60,378 bases of DNA from Acidovorax sp. Lineage in GTDB: Bacteria > Pseudomonadota > Gammaproteobacteria > Burkholderiales > Burkholderiaceae_C. Positions 52,742-60,240 of this stretch are shown piece after piece. Made by a program: the position numbers and the translations under genes. The DNA is taken from positions 1 to 60,378 of the forward strand of contig NZ_JADHVT010000012.1 in assembly GCF_016783915.1 (NCBI RefSeq), given 5' to 3'. Positions within the stretch are counted from its first letter, which is position 1. Each line of letters starts with the position of its first letter. The notes below the pieces were generated by a model. The model made no database searches, was not told the origin of the DNA, and worked only from the letters and a program-made list of their open reading frames with translations.

Positions 52742-53152
52742 CTACTGCGCATCGAACGCCGCCTTGAGCCACTGCACCCCCTCCTCCACAAGCACCACGT
52801 CAAAACGGCAGGGCGGTGGCGACGGCAAGCGCATTAGGTAGTGCCGCGCAGCGAAGATGATGCGCTGCTGCTTGGTGGCGCTGATGCTGGCACCTGCGCC
52901 GCCAAAACCGCTGCGCGCGCGACTGCGAACCTCCACAAACACCAGGGTGCCGTCCCGGTCCCGCATCACCAGATCAATCTCGCCCCCGCCGCGCCCGGGC
53001 GTCCGATAATTGCGCACCGCCAGTTGCAGGCCCGCCGCCTGCAGATGGGCCAGGGCCTGGTCCTCGGCAGCGTTGCCCCGCTCACGCGTGGTGGCATTTT
53101 CGGCAGCCCCTGGGGTGGCAACGACGGGTGGTTTTTTTCCAAGGAAATTCAT
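52742..53152 (-). CDS. yraN: YraN-family endonuclease-fold protein
   Basis: 136 residues from MNFLGKKPPVVA. The restriction-endonuclease-like core is visible: GNAAEDQALAHLQAAGLQL, YRTPGRGGGEIDLVMRDRDG, VFVEVRSRARSGFGGAG (PD-(D/E)xK-type acidic and basic residues), YLMRLP, CRFDVVLV. The function of YraN is not settled; it is conserved beside rsmI. An ATG three codons upstream (53161) is also possible. Its start codon overlaps the opposite-strand rsmI start. Confidence 0.9.
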   Translation of the reverse strand: MNFLGKKPPVVATPGAAENATTRERGNAAEDQALAHLQAAGLQLAVRNYRTPGRGGGEIDLVMRDRDGTLVFVEVRSRARSGFGGAGASISATKQQRIIFAARHYLMRLPSPPPCRFDVVLVEEGVQWLKAAFDAQ

Positions 53153-54081
53153 TGAGCGCATCTTTCGCTTCAGCCCAGGGTGCGGCGCACGACGCCGCCG
53201 CTGCGCAGCATTATCCGCAGGGCGCACTGTACGTGGTGGCCACACCCATCGGCAACCTGGCCGACATCACCCTGCGCGCACTGCATGTGCTGCAACTGGT
53301 GGATACGGTGGCTTGCGAAGACACACGCCATACGCAGTCGATGCTGCGCGCCTACGGCATCGACAAGAGCGCCAGCCAGTTGCTGGCTGTGCACCAGCAC
53401 AACGAGGCCGAAGCTGCACAGAATGTGGTGCACCGGCTGCAGCAGGGACAGCGCGTGGCCTATGTGAGCGACGCAGGCACACCCGGCGTGAGCGACCCTG
53501 GGGCGCGCCTGGTGGCAGCGGTGCAGGCAGCAGGCTTGCGCGCCGTGCCGCTGCCGGGTGCCAGCAGCATTACCACCGCATTGAGCGTGGCCGGTGCCGT
53601 GGCCCACAGCACCGAGCATGGCGGCTTTGTGTTTGCAGGTTTTCTGCCCGTCAAGAACGCAGAGCGCGCGAACGTGATTGCGCAGAACCTGGCCCATGAG
53701 CCCCGCTGCGTGGTGCTGCTCGAAGCCCCCCACCGGATTGGCGAGTTGGCCCAGGCCCTGGCCGTATTGGGCGAGCGCCCCGTCACCCTGGCGCGCGAGC
53801 TGACCAAACAGTTTGAAGAAGTCACCACCCAGCCCGCACAGGCGCTGACCGCTTGGCTGGATGGGTCGCCCCAGCGCTCCCGCGGCGAATTTGTGGTGCT
53901 GCTGCACCCGGTGCCTGTGGTCAGCGACGCAGGCGACAGCCACCGCGTGCTGCGCCTGTTGCTGGCCGAACTGCCCCTGAAGACCGCCGTGCGCCTGGCC
54001 GCCGAGATCACGGGCGCGTCGCGCAACGTGCTGTACGACACCGCGCTGGAGTGGAAGCGCGAGGACGGACCGCAGGACTGA
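53152..54081 (+). CDS. rsmI: 16S rRNA (cytidine(1402)-2'-O)-methyltransferase
   Basis: About 309 residues. The tetrapyrrole-methylase fold starts LYVVATPIGNLADITLRALH, with ACEDTRHTQSMLRAYGI, VAYVSDAGTPGVSDPGARLV (SAM site), PLPGASSITTALSVAG and FVFAGFLPVKNAER. It 2'-O-methylates C1402 in the ribosomal decoding centre. The best start is the TTG at 53152 with AAGGAA upstream; a GTG at 53128 is an alternative that would overlap yraN further. lpoA, which lies between rsmI and yraN in E. coli, is absent here. Confidence 0.95.
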   Translation: MSASFASAQGAAHDAAAAQHYPQGALYVVATPIGNLADITLRALHVLQLVDTVACEDTRHTQSMLRAYGIDKSASQLLAVHQHNEAEAAQNVVHRLQQGQRVAYVSDAGTPGVSDPGARLVAAVQAAGLRAVPLPGASSITTALSVAGAVAHSTEHGGFVFAGFLPVKNAERANVIAQNLAHEPRCVVLLEAPHRIGELAQALAVLGERPVTLARELTKQFEEVTTQPAQALTAWLDGSPQRSRGEFVVLLHPVPVVSDAGDSHRVLRLLLAELPLKTAVRLAAEITGASRNVLYDTALEWKREDGPQD

Positions 54082-54117
54082 CGCCAGATGTTGCTGGGCG
54101 GTGTTTGCGATGTTTTC

Positions 54118-54172
54118 GGGCGATAGCGCTAGTGCAGCATGCCCCAAACGCTATTCAATTGCTAGCAATCCA
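54118..54172. repeat. Dispersed short repeat, copy G
   Basis: ATAGCGCTAGTGCAGCATGC followed by CGCTATTCAATTGCTAGC. The GCGCTAGT start and GCTAT...TAGC end match copies B, D and E. It fills the gap between two convergent stop codons. Confidence 0.6.
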
Positions 54173-54182
54173 AGATGCGTGA

Positions 54183-55436
54183 CTACCGCGAAACCGCCAG
54201 GCCCGCAGCCACCCCGCCAAACAGATCACCCTCCACTTGCGGGGTTGCCGGGAAGGCCGTGCGCAGCGCCCGGCGCAGTGGCCGCAGCGCCGACGAGCCC
54301 CCGGTCAGGTAGATCGCGTCCACACTCCCATCGCCAAGGCCCGCAAGCTGCAGGCAGTCACCTGCGCAAGCCACGACCTGTTCCAGCGGCTGCGCCAAGG
54401 ACTGCGCCAGCCCGGGCGGCGTGACGGAGGCGCTGAGCCCTGACTCTACCCAGTCGAGGGACATGGGCGCCTCGGCATCGGCCAGCGAAGCGGCGATCTT
54501 GGCCTGCTCTACCGTATTGGCCAGGCGGTGGCCCAGCCGCTCATGGAGCACTCGCATCAACCTCGCGTGCAGCGCGGCATCGGCATAGTCGGTGCGCAGA
54601 TTTTGCGCGTCGCGCAGTGCGCGCGGCGAATACAGCCACTGGATCAGGTGCCAGGTCGAGAGGTCAAAAAACACCCGGCTGGGCACCTCCCGCCCCGACG
54701 GGCCGATGTGGCGAAAGCCCAGCAGCGGCATGAGCAGGTCCAGACTCAGGCGCCGGTCAAAGTCCGTGCCGCCGATGTGCACGCCGGTAGTGGCCAGCAC
54801 ATCGCTGCTGCGGTCGGCGCGAGCCATGCGCTCGGGCCCCAGGCGCACCACGGTGAAGTCCGAGGTGCCGCCACCAATGTCCACCACCAGCACCAGCGAC
54901 TCCCGGTCGATGCGCTGCTCGTAGTCCAGCGCGGCCGCAATGGGCTCGAACTGGAAGCTCACGTTCTCGAATCCTGCAGACAGCGCGGCCTGGCGCAGCG
55001 CATCCTCAGCCTGCTGATCGCGCTCGGCATCACCATCCACAAAATGCACCGGCCGCCCCATCACCACCCGCCCGGGCATGCCACCCAGTTCGTCGCGGGC
55101 CTTTTGCGCCAGCATCCGCAAGAAGAGGCCGATGATGTCCTGGTAGCTGATCAACTGGTTGTGCACCGCCGTCTTGTCCTGCAGCAGCGCACTGCCCAGC
55201 AGACTCTTGAGCGAGCGCATCAATCGCCCTTCCGTGCCAGCCAGGTATTGCGCCACTGCATCGCGCCCGAAGTGAGTGCGCTGGTCTTCGGCGTTGAAGA
55301 ACAGCGCCGTGGGCAGTGTGTGTGCGTCGCCCTCCAGCGCCACCATCCGCGACGGCCCCGCGCCTTGGCGCACCGCCATCGCAGAGTTGGAAGTGCCAAA
55401 GTCGATACCAAGGGTGGTGTCCTGCAGAAGGGGCAT
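54183..55436 (-). CDS. Hsp70-family ATPase (YegD-like)
   Basis: 417 residues from MPLLQDTTLGIDFGTSN. The actin-like ATPase motifs are present: phosphate-1 GIDFGTSNSAMAV, phosphate-2 LVVDIGGGTSDFTVVRLG, and adenosine LTGGSSALRPLRRAL. The protein stops soon after the nucleotide-binding domain, so there is no DnaK-type substrate domain or lid, as in E. coli YegD. Its client or partner is unknown. Convergent with rsmI and the last core gene before the tRNA remnant. Confidence 0.9.
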   Translation of the reverse strand: MPLLQDTTLGIDFGTSNSAMAVRQGAGPSRMVALEGDAHTLPTALFFNAEDQRTHFGRDAVAQYLAGTEGRLMRSLKSLLGSALLQDKTAVHNQLISYQDIIGLFLRMLAQKARDELGGMPGRVVMGRPVHFVDGDAERDQQAEDALRQAALSAGFENVSFQFEPIAAALDYEQRIDRESLVLVVDIGGGTSDFTVVRLGPERMARADRSSDVLATTGVHIGGTDFDRRLSLDLLMPLLGFRHIGPSGREVPSRVFFDLSTWHLIQWLYSPRALRDAQNLRTDYADAALHARLMRVLHERLGHRLANTVEQAKIAASLADAEAPMSLDWVESGLSASVTPPGLAQSLAQPLEQVVACAGDCLQLAGLGDGSVDAIYLTGGSSALRPLRRALRTAFPATPQVEGDLFGGVAAGLAVSR

Positions 55437-55568
55437 GGGAACGTGGGGAGAGACAACAAGGAATGCGGTGCGCGGTGCAGGCGGCAGCCAGCACCAAGGC
55501 AACGCAGGACTTCAGCATGCAGCACCTGCAATGCAGGGTGCGACCCTGCTTTGGCGGCACGGAATTGA

Positions 55569-55602
55569 AAAAGCCCTTGATTCTTGCAAATCAAGGGCTT
55601 TT
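55569..55602 (-). terminator. Terminator of the former tRNA-Phe gene
   Basis: A perfect 14-bp stem AAAAGCCCTTGATT (55569-55582)/AATCAAGGGCTTTT (55589-55602) with a 6-nt loop, T-rich on the minus strand, 3 nt beyond the CCA end of the tRNA-Phe remnant. A functional-looking tRNA terminator left behind supports the view that a whole tRNA gene once ended here. Confidence 0.85.
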
Positions 55603-55605
55603 GTT

Positions 55606-55652
55606 TGGTGGCCTGGGGCGGAATCGAACCACCGACACAAGGATTTTCAATC
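55606..55652 (-). other. 3' half of tRNA-Phe(GAA), attachment-site remnant
   Basis: On the minus strand: anticodon loop TTGAAAA (GAA anticodon), 3' anticodon arm TCCTT, variable loop, T-arm GGTGG-TTCGATT-CCGCC, acceptor CCAGGCC, discriminator A, CCA. Upstream of position 55652 the sequence stops matching a tRNA (the expected AAGGA arm, D-arm and 5' acceptor are missing). This is the displaced 3' segment expected at one end of an element integrated by a tyrosine recombinase into tRNA-Phe. The intact tRNA is not in the window. Confidence 0.8.
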
Positions 55653-55953
55653 TCTCAAAAAATCCTTGCGAATCAACGGCCTGCTACAAAAAGCCCTCTA
55701 CAAAGGGGAGCGGGATTGTGCCACGGGAAGGCGCATGTATCCGTGGTGCGCAAGCTTTTTGTAGACGGATCATGCGTTAAGCGCTTCCTGATCATCCCGC
55801 ACCCCAGCGCCAACAGCGGCGCCCCCTCGCCAGCGTCATCATTAGATGGGTGGCGTCCCGCATTCAAATTCCCATGTGCCCGCACGAAGGGGCAACGCCA
55901 CAACCAAAGCTGCAACTACACTTTCTACGTGTGATCCAGCTTGGAGGACAGAT
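55653..55953. other. Non-coding left end of the integrated element
   Basis: No credible gene. Contains a 10-bp inverted pair CTACAAAAAG (55684-55693)/CTTTTTGTAG (55755-55764), 61 bp apart, and a second ATCCTTG (55671-55677) echoing the tRNA anticodon arm. These could be recombinase arm sites, which is inference. Confidence 0.35.
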
Positions 55954-56385
55954 ATGGCACAGATTCAATCAACCCTACTGCCTGACGAGCGTTGCGTGAT
56001 GACCTCGGACGACGGCGCACTAACCCTCACAAACTTCCGAGTCAAATACGAAGGGAAGGTGGGGCGCGGTCAGGTTTACAAGTCGATCATGCTGTCCAAA
56101 GTGTCCGGATGTGCCGTGACTACCAGAACCTATCCCTTACTACTAGTGTTCGCCGGTCTGGCCGCACTAGGCACTATCGCTACGCCGCAAGACCCTGTCA
56201 GGATCACATTCGCTGCTATCGCTTTGATCCTGTTCTTCAGCTATTTCATAACGCGCAGGGGTCAGCTCGAGGTTTTCTCGGATTCTGGTGCAAGCATCGC
56301 ACTGCCCACGAGCGGGCTAAAGCACGAAATCGTAAGAAGTTTTGCAGAGGCCGTTGCACTCCAAGCCACCAAAGGCAAGTGGTAA
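55954..56385 (+). CDS. Hypothetical small membrane protein
   Basis: 143 residues that I do not recognise; the ATG at 55954 has a strong GGAGG site. A soluble N-terminus (LLPDERCVMTSDDGALTLTN, then FRVKYEGKVGRGQVYKSIML) looks like a PH-like beta domain that reads a membrane or ligand. Two TM helices (LLLVFAGLAALGTIA; ITFAAIALILFFSYFI) and a short basic-to-acidic tail follow. Codon use is lower in GC than the core genes. First gene inside the element. Confidence 0.65.
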   Translation: MAQIQSTLLPDERCVMTSDDGALTLTNFRVKYEGKVGRGQVYKSIMLSKVSGCAVTTRTYPLLLVFAGLAALGTIATPQDPVRITFAAIALILFFSYFITRRGQLEVFSDSGASIALPTSGLKHEIVRSFAEAVALQATKGKW

Positions 56386-56415
56386 AACTCCGAAACCGCC
56401 TGACACTGAAAACCA

Positions 56416-56832
56416 ATGGCTATCGACAACCCACACCTTTTCGATGACGGGACCTTCGCTAAAAGGCTGAAGTCTGCACGTCAAACCAGAGAGCTAACGC
56501 TTGAACAACTTAGCGTGCTCACAAAAGAAATCGATCCGTCTGGCGCAGGTGTATCGCGCGTCGCTTTATCGCGCTATGAGAACGGGTCAACTCTGCCTGG
56601 ACTCCGAGAGATACGGCTCATCAGTTTCGCCGTTCGACTACCGCTGTCCACCTTGGTCTATGGCGAGCGTACTGATCCAATGAGCTCCTATCGCCTGGAG
56701 CTTGAAATGCGCATCATGGAAGTGGTGGTGGACGTTGTTACCGCTGAGGGCTTGGTGAAAGGTGGCTTAGAGCAATCACCAGACCAGGAGGAGGCTTACC
56801 TGCAGTTGCTAGAGCAGGTGAAGAACACTTAA
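56416..56832 (+). CDS. XRE-family helix-turn-helix regulator
   Basis: 138 residues. An HTH_3 DNA-binding domain spans about residues 12-75 (FAKRLKSARQTRELTLEQLS, VSRVALSRYENGSTLPGLRE). A C-terminal helical part follows that may dimerise. This is the size of a phage-type repressor. Lower-GC codon use matches the preceding gene, 30 bp away, suggesting a two-gene unit. Confidence 0.85.
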   Translation: MAIDNPHLFDDGTFAKRLKSARQTRELTLEQLSVLTKEIDPSGAGVSRVALSRYENGSTLPGLREIRLISFAVRLPLSTLVYGERTDPMSSYRLELEMRIMEVVVDVVTAEGLVKGGLEQSPDQEEAYLQLLEQVKNT

Positions 56833-56865
56833 TGATCGTTTTGGATACTTTTTTCTCAAAATAGG

Positions 56866-56893
56866 TTGACTGCCCGGAAGTTTTCCATATAGT
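56866..56893 (+). promoter_or_regulatory. Sigma-70-type promoter
   Basis: TTGACT (56866-56871), 16-bp spacer, TATAGT (56888-56893): five of six consensus bases in each hexamer, located 45 bp upstream of the 254-residue HTH gene. It is the best match to the sigma-70 consensus that I noticed in the window. Confidence 0.75.
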
Positions 56894-56895
56894 TC

Positions 56896-56922
56896 ACATA
56901 TCGCGCATTTTGCTCGATATGT
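56896..56922. promoter_or_regulatory. Operator-like inverted repeat
   Basis: ACATATCG (56896-56903) and CGATATGT (56915-56922) form a perfect 8-bp dyad with an 11-bp spacer, placed over the predicted transcription start of the promoter at 56866-56893. This is a classic repressor position; one of the two flanking HTH proteins is the obvious candidate ligand. Confidence 0.6.
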
Positions 56923-56937
56923 TTACAAGGAACTTCC

Positions 56938-57702
56938 ATGATCGACTTCTCTGAACTGGCGCTTTCTCCCAACGCATCTCGCGCCGCGCGTAACTTCCTC
57001 GGCCTCAGTCAGGCGCAGGCCGCTGAGAAATCCAACCTTCCCGCGCACAAGCTCAAGCGCTTCGAGACGGGCAACTATGTGCCCGACGCACAGTTCCTCG
57101 ATGACCTGCGCGAGTTCTATGAGGGCGAGGGTTACGACTTCCACGACAAGGACACCCCCGGCGCGAAAGCCAAATTGCGTGGCGATGTTTTTCCCGCAGG
57201 CGTGGTTGGCAAAACGGCCAGCGCCACGGGCGAAACCGATGGTTCCCCCTCGGAAAACCAAGGAAAACCAGCCCGCCCGATAGCGTCCAAGCTGCATCAC
57301 ATCCGCATTGATCCCAGCCTGAACGACAAGCAAATCGATGCCATCTTTGAGTGCATCGAGGACAACGAGACCAGCCTGACAGCGGCGCTTGAACGGAAGC
57401 TCTCGCGCGGTGTTCTTTTCAGCACCTCCATCGACGCAACCGCCCAAGCACAACAGATCGCCATTCAAAAACTGCTCGCCGAAAATGGCCTGCTGTTCGC
57501 AAAGCTGCTGGGCCGTGCCCCCGTGGCGGTGCCCGATGGCGACCCGATCAAACTCGCCGCTGATGCAAAAACCCATGGCGAGCTGCTGCAGGCCGCAATG
57601 GCCGATGTGCAGCGAGCCACGGTGCACGACGACAAAGAGGCTCAGGCGCGCCGCAAGGGCCGCGCTGAGCCCGTGGAGGTGCTGCACGCTTTGGTCGGTT
57701 GA
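56938..57702 (+). CDS. HTH-domain regulatory protein of the element
   Basis: 254 residues. The N-terminal 60 residues form an XRE-like helix-turn-helix (SRAARNFLGLSQAQAAEKSN, LPAHKLKRFETGNYVP). A linker and an unassigned C-terminal region follow: NDKQIDAIFECIEDNETSLT, then two helices and a charged tail (HDDKEAQARRKGRAEPVEVL). The tail and length exceed a simple Cro-type repressor. AAGGAA precedes the ATG. Higher GC than the two genes before it, so the element looks mosaic. Likely controls its own promoter and perhaps the int module downstream. Confidence 0.75.
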   Translation: MIDFSELALSPNASRAARNFLGLSQAQAAEKSNLPAHKLKRFETGNYVPDAQFLDDLREFYEGEGYDFHDKDTPGAKAKLRGDVFPAGVVGKTASATGETDGSPSENQGKPARPIASKLHHIRIDPSLNDKQIDAIFECIEDNETSLTAALERKLSRGVLFSTSIDATAQAQQIAIQKLLAENGLLFAKLLGRAPVAVPDGDPIKLAADAKTHGELLQAAMADVQRATVHDDKEAQARRKGRAEPVEVLHALVG

Positions 57703-58275
57703 GGCGCTGCGGCAATGCGCCACCTCATTGATCAACAGGGGGCCTGTGTGCCCCTCGGCTCCCCCCAGATGTGGCGCCACAAGGCGCCGACCGGGGCACC
57801 CGCTCGCACGCATGTGCGAGTGGGGGGGGAGGGAACCACATCCGCCAGGGCGACAGATCGGGCAGACGGCGGTGGCTGGATCGCCAGGGCCACGCTTCCC
57901 AATGGAGTTTGCAAGCGCTTCCGCCTGCTGCAGTGCTTCGATGGCTACGTCGCCGTCTGGCGCGCTGCCGGTTTTCTCCTGACCTGGCAGGACCCCCGCA
58001 CGGTTTTCATCAGCCGTGGCGGACTGGATGCGGGGCCACAACGCCCCATCGGCGCCGATGCTCAGCCAACCCCTTCGACACACCACACTGAGGCTTCCCA
58101 TCATGGTCAAGCTCGATTTGGGCATTGCCAAGCTCGATTGGTACGTGCTCCCCTCCCCTTCGGCCACCGCAGCATTCGAAAGCCAGCCCCGCAGCATCCG
58201 TTTCACCCCGCGCCACCCAGGCCATGCAAGCCCTTTCACGCCTTCGCGCCGCTGCACACTGATGAGGCATCCACG
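57703..58275. other. Unassigned 573-bp stretch of the element
   Basis: No gene can be called with confidence. A plus-strand frame is open from 57715 straight into the DUF4224 gene. Only its middle (about 57870-58040, GGGWIARATLPNGVCKRFRL and LLTWQDPRTVFISRGGL) has strong GC-third-position bias and looks protein-like. After about 58060 the coding character is lost. A minus-strand frame also crosses the region but would overlap the HTH gene. It may hold a decayed or frameshifted small gene. Confidence 0.3.
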
Positions 58276-58500
58276 GTGGAATCCCCTCTTTTTCTCACAG
58301 GCGAAGAACTTGCAACCCTCACGGGTTTCAAGACGCCTGCCCGCCAGGTGGAATGGCTGCGCACCAAGGGCTGGCGCTTTGAGATCAATGGCAATCGCCG
58401 GGCCATCGTGGCACGCAAATACGCCGAAAAGATGCTGGGTTGCGGTGTGCCAGAAGCCCACACCTATCAGCCAAATTTCGGCGCAATGCAGGGGGCATGA
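58276..58500 (+). CDS. DUF4224 small protein (excisionase-like context)
   Basis: 74 residues, starting at a GTG (VESPLFLTGEELATLTGFKT) and containing RQVEWLRTKGWRFEINGNRR. This is the DUF4224 pattern, a short helix-turn-helix-like domain usually found directly upstream of phage integrases, where it may act as excisionase or integrase regulator. The stop overlaps the integrase start (ATGATG), so translation is coupled. The frame is open further upstream but the conserved part begins here. Confidence 0.78.
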   Translation: MESPLFLTGEELATLTGFKTPARQVEWLRTKGWRFEINGNRRAIVARKYAEKMLGCGVPEAHTYQPNFGAMQGA

Positions 58501-59477
58501 TGGGGCGGCGTAGAGAGTCCAATTTTGATGATCCGCCGCGCTTTCACAGAAAGGGCAACGTCTGGTATCACGTGAGCGGCACCCTGCCCCGTGTATGGAC
58601 CAAGCTCTCCAACGACCGCGCCGAAGCCCTGCGCCTATGGGCACAACGTGAAGGCGTGCGCGAGGACGAATCAACGCGGCTTTTCTCGGTGGTGGCCAGG
58701 CGGTATGTGCGGGAGGTGTTCCCCACCAAGAGCGTGCAGACCCGCCGCGACAACGACAAGGAACTCGCCAACCTGCTGCGCGTGTTCGGACACATGCCCA
58801 TCGAGGCCATCGCTCCCATGCATATCCGCCAGTACATGGACCTGCGCGGCCAGGTGGCAAAGGTGCGCGCCAACCGCGAGAAGGCCCTGTTCTCGCACAT
58901 CTTCAACAAGGCCAGGGAATGGGGCTTCACCACCGCGCAGAACCCTTGCCAGGGCGTGAAGGGCTTCAAGGAAACGGGGCGCTCCCGCTACGTCACCGAT
59001 GAGGAATTCGACCGTGTGCGGGTCAACGCGCATTGCACCGTGGTGGATGCCATGGACATTGCATTGCTCACCGGCCAGCGCCCGGCCGATGTGCTCAAGA
59101 TCCAGCGCACCGACATTCGGGATGGGGCCTTGTGGATTGTGCAGAACAAGACCGGGGCGCGCCTGGGTATTGAGATCACGGGAGAGCTGGCGGCAGTCAT
59201 CGAACGAATCAACCAGCGCCCCAGGAAGGCTATCAGCACGTTTCTGATTCAGGACGAGAACGGCCAGCCGCTCAGCCAGGGGGCGCTGCGCTCACGCTTT
59301 GACAAGGCGCGCACCCTGGCGAAGGTGGACTTTCAGTTTCGGGACATTCGGGCGAAGGCTGCAACCGACACTGGCGACCTCGCGCACTCGCAAAAGCTTC
59401 TGGCGCACAAGAATCGTGAGATGACGGAGCACTATGTAAAACAACGCATGGGCGAGCGTGTCAGACCTCTTCGCTAA
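58497..59477 (+). CDS. Tyrosine-type site-specific recombinase (integrase)
   Basis: 326 residues (or 325 from the second ATG). An N-terminal DNA-binding part (RRESNFDDPPRFHRKGNVWY; a SAM-like core near RRDNDKELANLLRVFG) precedes the catalytic domain: Arg in LTGQRPADVLKIQ, Lys in QNKTGARLGI, box II QFRDIRAKAATD, His in LLAHKNREMTEHY and nucleophile Tyr in TEHYV. In box II the usual first His is Arg (FRDIR). It would integrate or excise the element at tRNA-Phe. Coupled to DUF4224. Confidence 0.92.
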   Translation: MMGRRRESNFDDPPRFHRKGNVWYHVSGTLPRVWTKLSNDRAEALRLWAQREGVREDESTRLFSVVARRYVREVFPTKSVQTRRDNDKELANLLRVFGHMPIEAIAPMHIRQYMDLRGQVAKVRANREKALFSHIFNKAREWGFTTAQNPCQGVKGFKETGRSRYVTDEEFDRVRVNAHCTVVDAMDIALLTGQRPADVLKIQRTDIRDGALWIVQNKTGARLGIEITGELAAVIERINQRPRKAISTFLIQDENGQPLSQGALRSRFDKARTLAKVDFQFRDIRAKAATDTGDLAHSQKLLAHKNREMTEHYVKQRMGERVRPLR

Positions 59478-59493
59478 GCTTTTCTGATCACTC

Positions 59494-60240
59494 TCAGAAC
59501 GCAGCTTTCTCATTAAAGCGGTCGGATACTTCGCGCGCCACTTTCGCCAAAAGATTCCGATAGCGTTGTATTGAGTCAAGCCGCACCTTCGTCAGATTTG
59601 ACTGCGCCCCTATTAACTTAAGTCGTAGGTTCAGCTTGGTGCTGGCAGCCTCCGCTGGCGACAAGGTCGACGCTGCTGCCTCCTGCTTTTCCAGACTATC
59701 AATCTCGGCGACGACAACCTTTAGCCGCTCCTTGTGGTCTGCGATCAGAGATTTGTATTCCGAGTCGGCCGCACCCACTTGAGCGGTCATCACAGTGCTA
59801 AGGAGGCGCACATCCTCTTTGCGCCAGTCAGCTAGCAAATACTCAATCCTACGCATAACTTCGGCTGGGCATTTTGCAAACTCTTCCTCACGCAGTGCTT
59901 TGTCCGCGAAGGGCGACTCACACCGCCGCAACTCCGTCATCGCCGTAAACAGGTGTTCCTGTCTCAGCTTAATGTAGTTAGATCGTGCCTCACTTTTCGC
60001 AGCATTCGTTGCGACCTGAGCGCTCCTGACTTCATTGCGGGCGGCAAGAACCTGTTGATCTTTGGCCGCCAGTTCTGCTTCTTTTGCTTGAATGGCCCCG
60101 TTCAGAGCTCGAACTCGCTTCTCCTGATCACGCAGTTCTAGCGTTCTTTGTGCGATCTCTTCGTCTAGCAGTGACTTCTGATAGACCGGGAGCACCGTGT
60201 AGAAATACCCAAAGACCCCAAGGGCGAGCAGGAGTACCTG
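59494..60240 (-). pseudogene. Coiled-coil membrane protein gene, 5' end removed by an IS3-family insertion
   Basis: The frame reads from the insertion junction near 60240 to the stop at 59494, about 247 residues. It begins with a hydrophobic helix (VLLLALGVFGYFYTVLPVY), then a long coiled coil (LDEEIAQRTLELRDQEKRVR, AIQAKEAELAAKDQQVLAAR), a cysteine pair (CESPF...CPAEV) and further helices. A GTG at 60195 could restart translation but would drop the membrane helix. The original N-terminus lies beyond the insertion, so the gene is probably inactive. Family not recognised; convergent with the integrase. Confidence 0.55.

Noticed and set aside
55594-55934. Open frame running through the tRNA-Phe remnant
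   Set aside because: Its first part is the translated antisense of tRNA sequence (WGGIEPPTQ), a common spurious call.
56923-58860. 645-codon minus-strand frame across the island
   Set aside because: It covers the HTH gene, DUF4224 and integrase start antisense, with no motif recognised; treated as a shadow.
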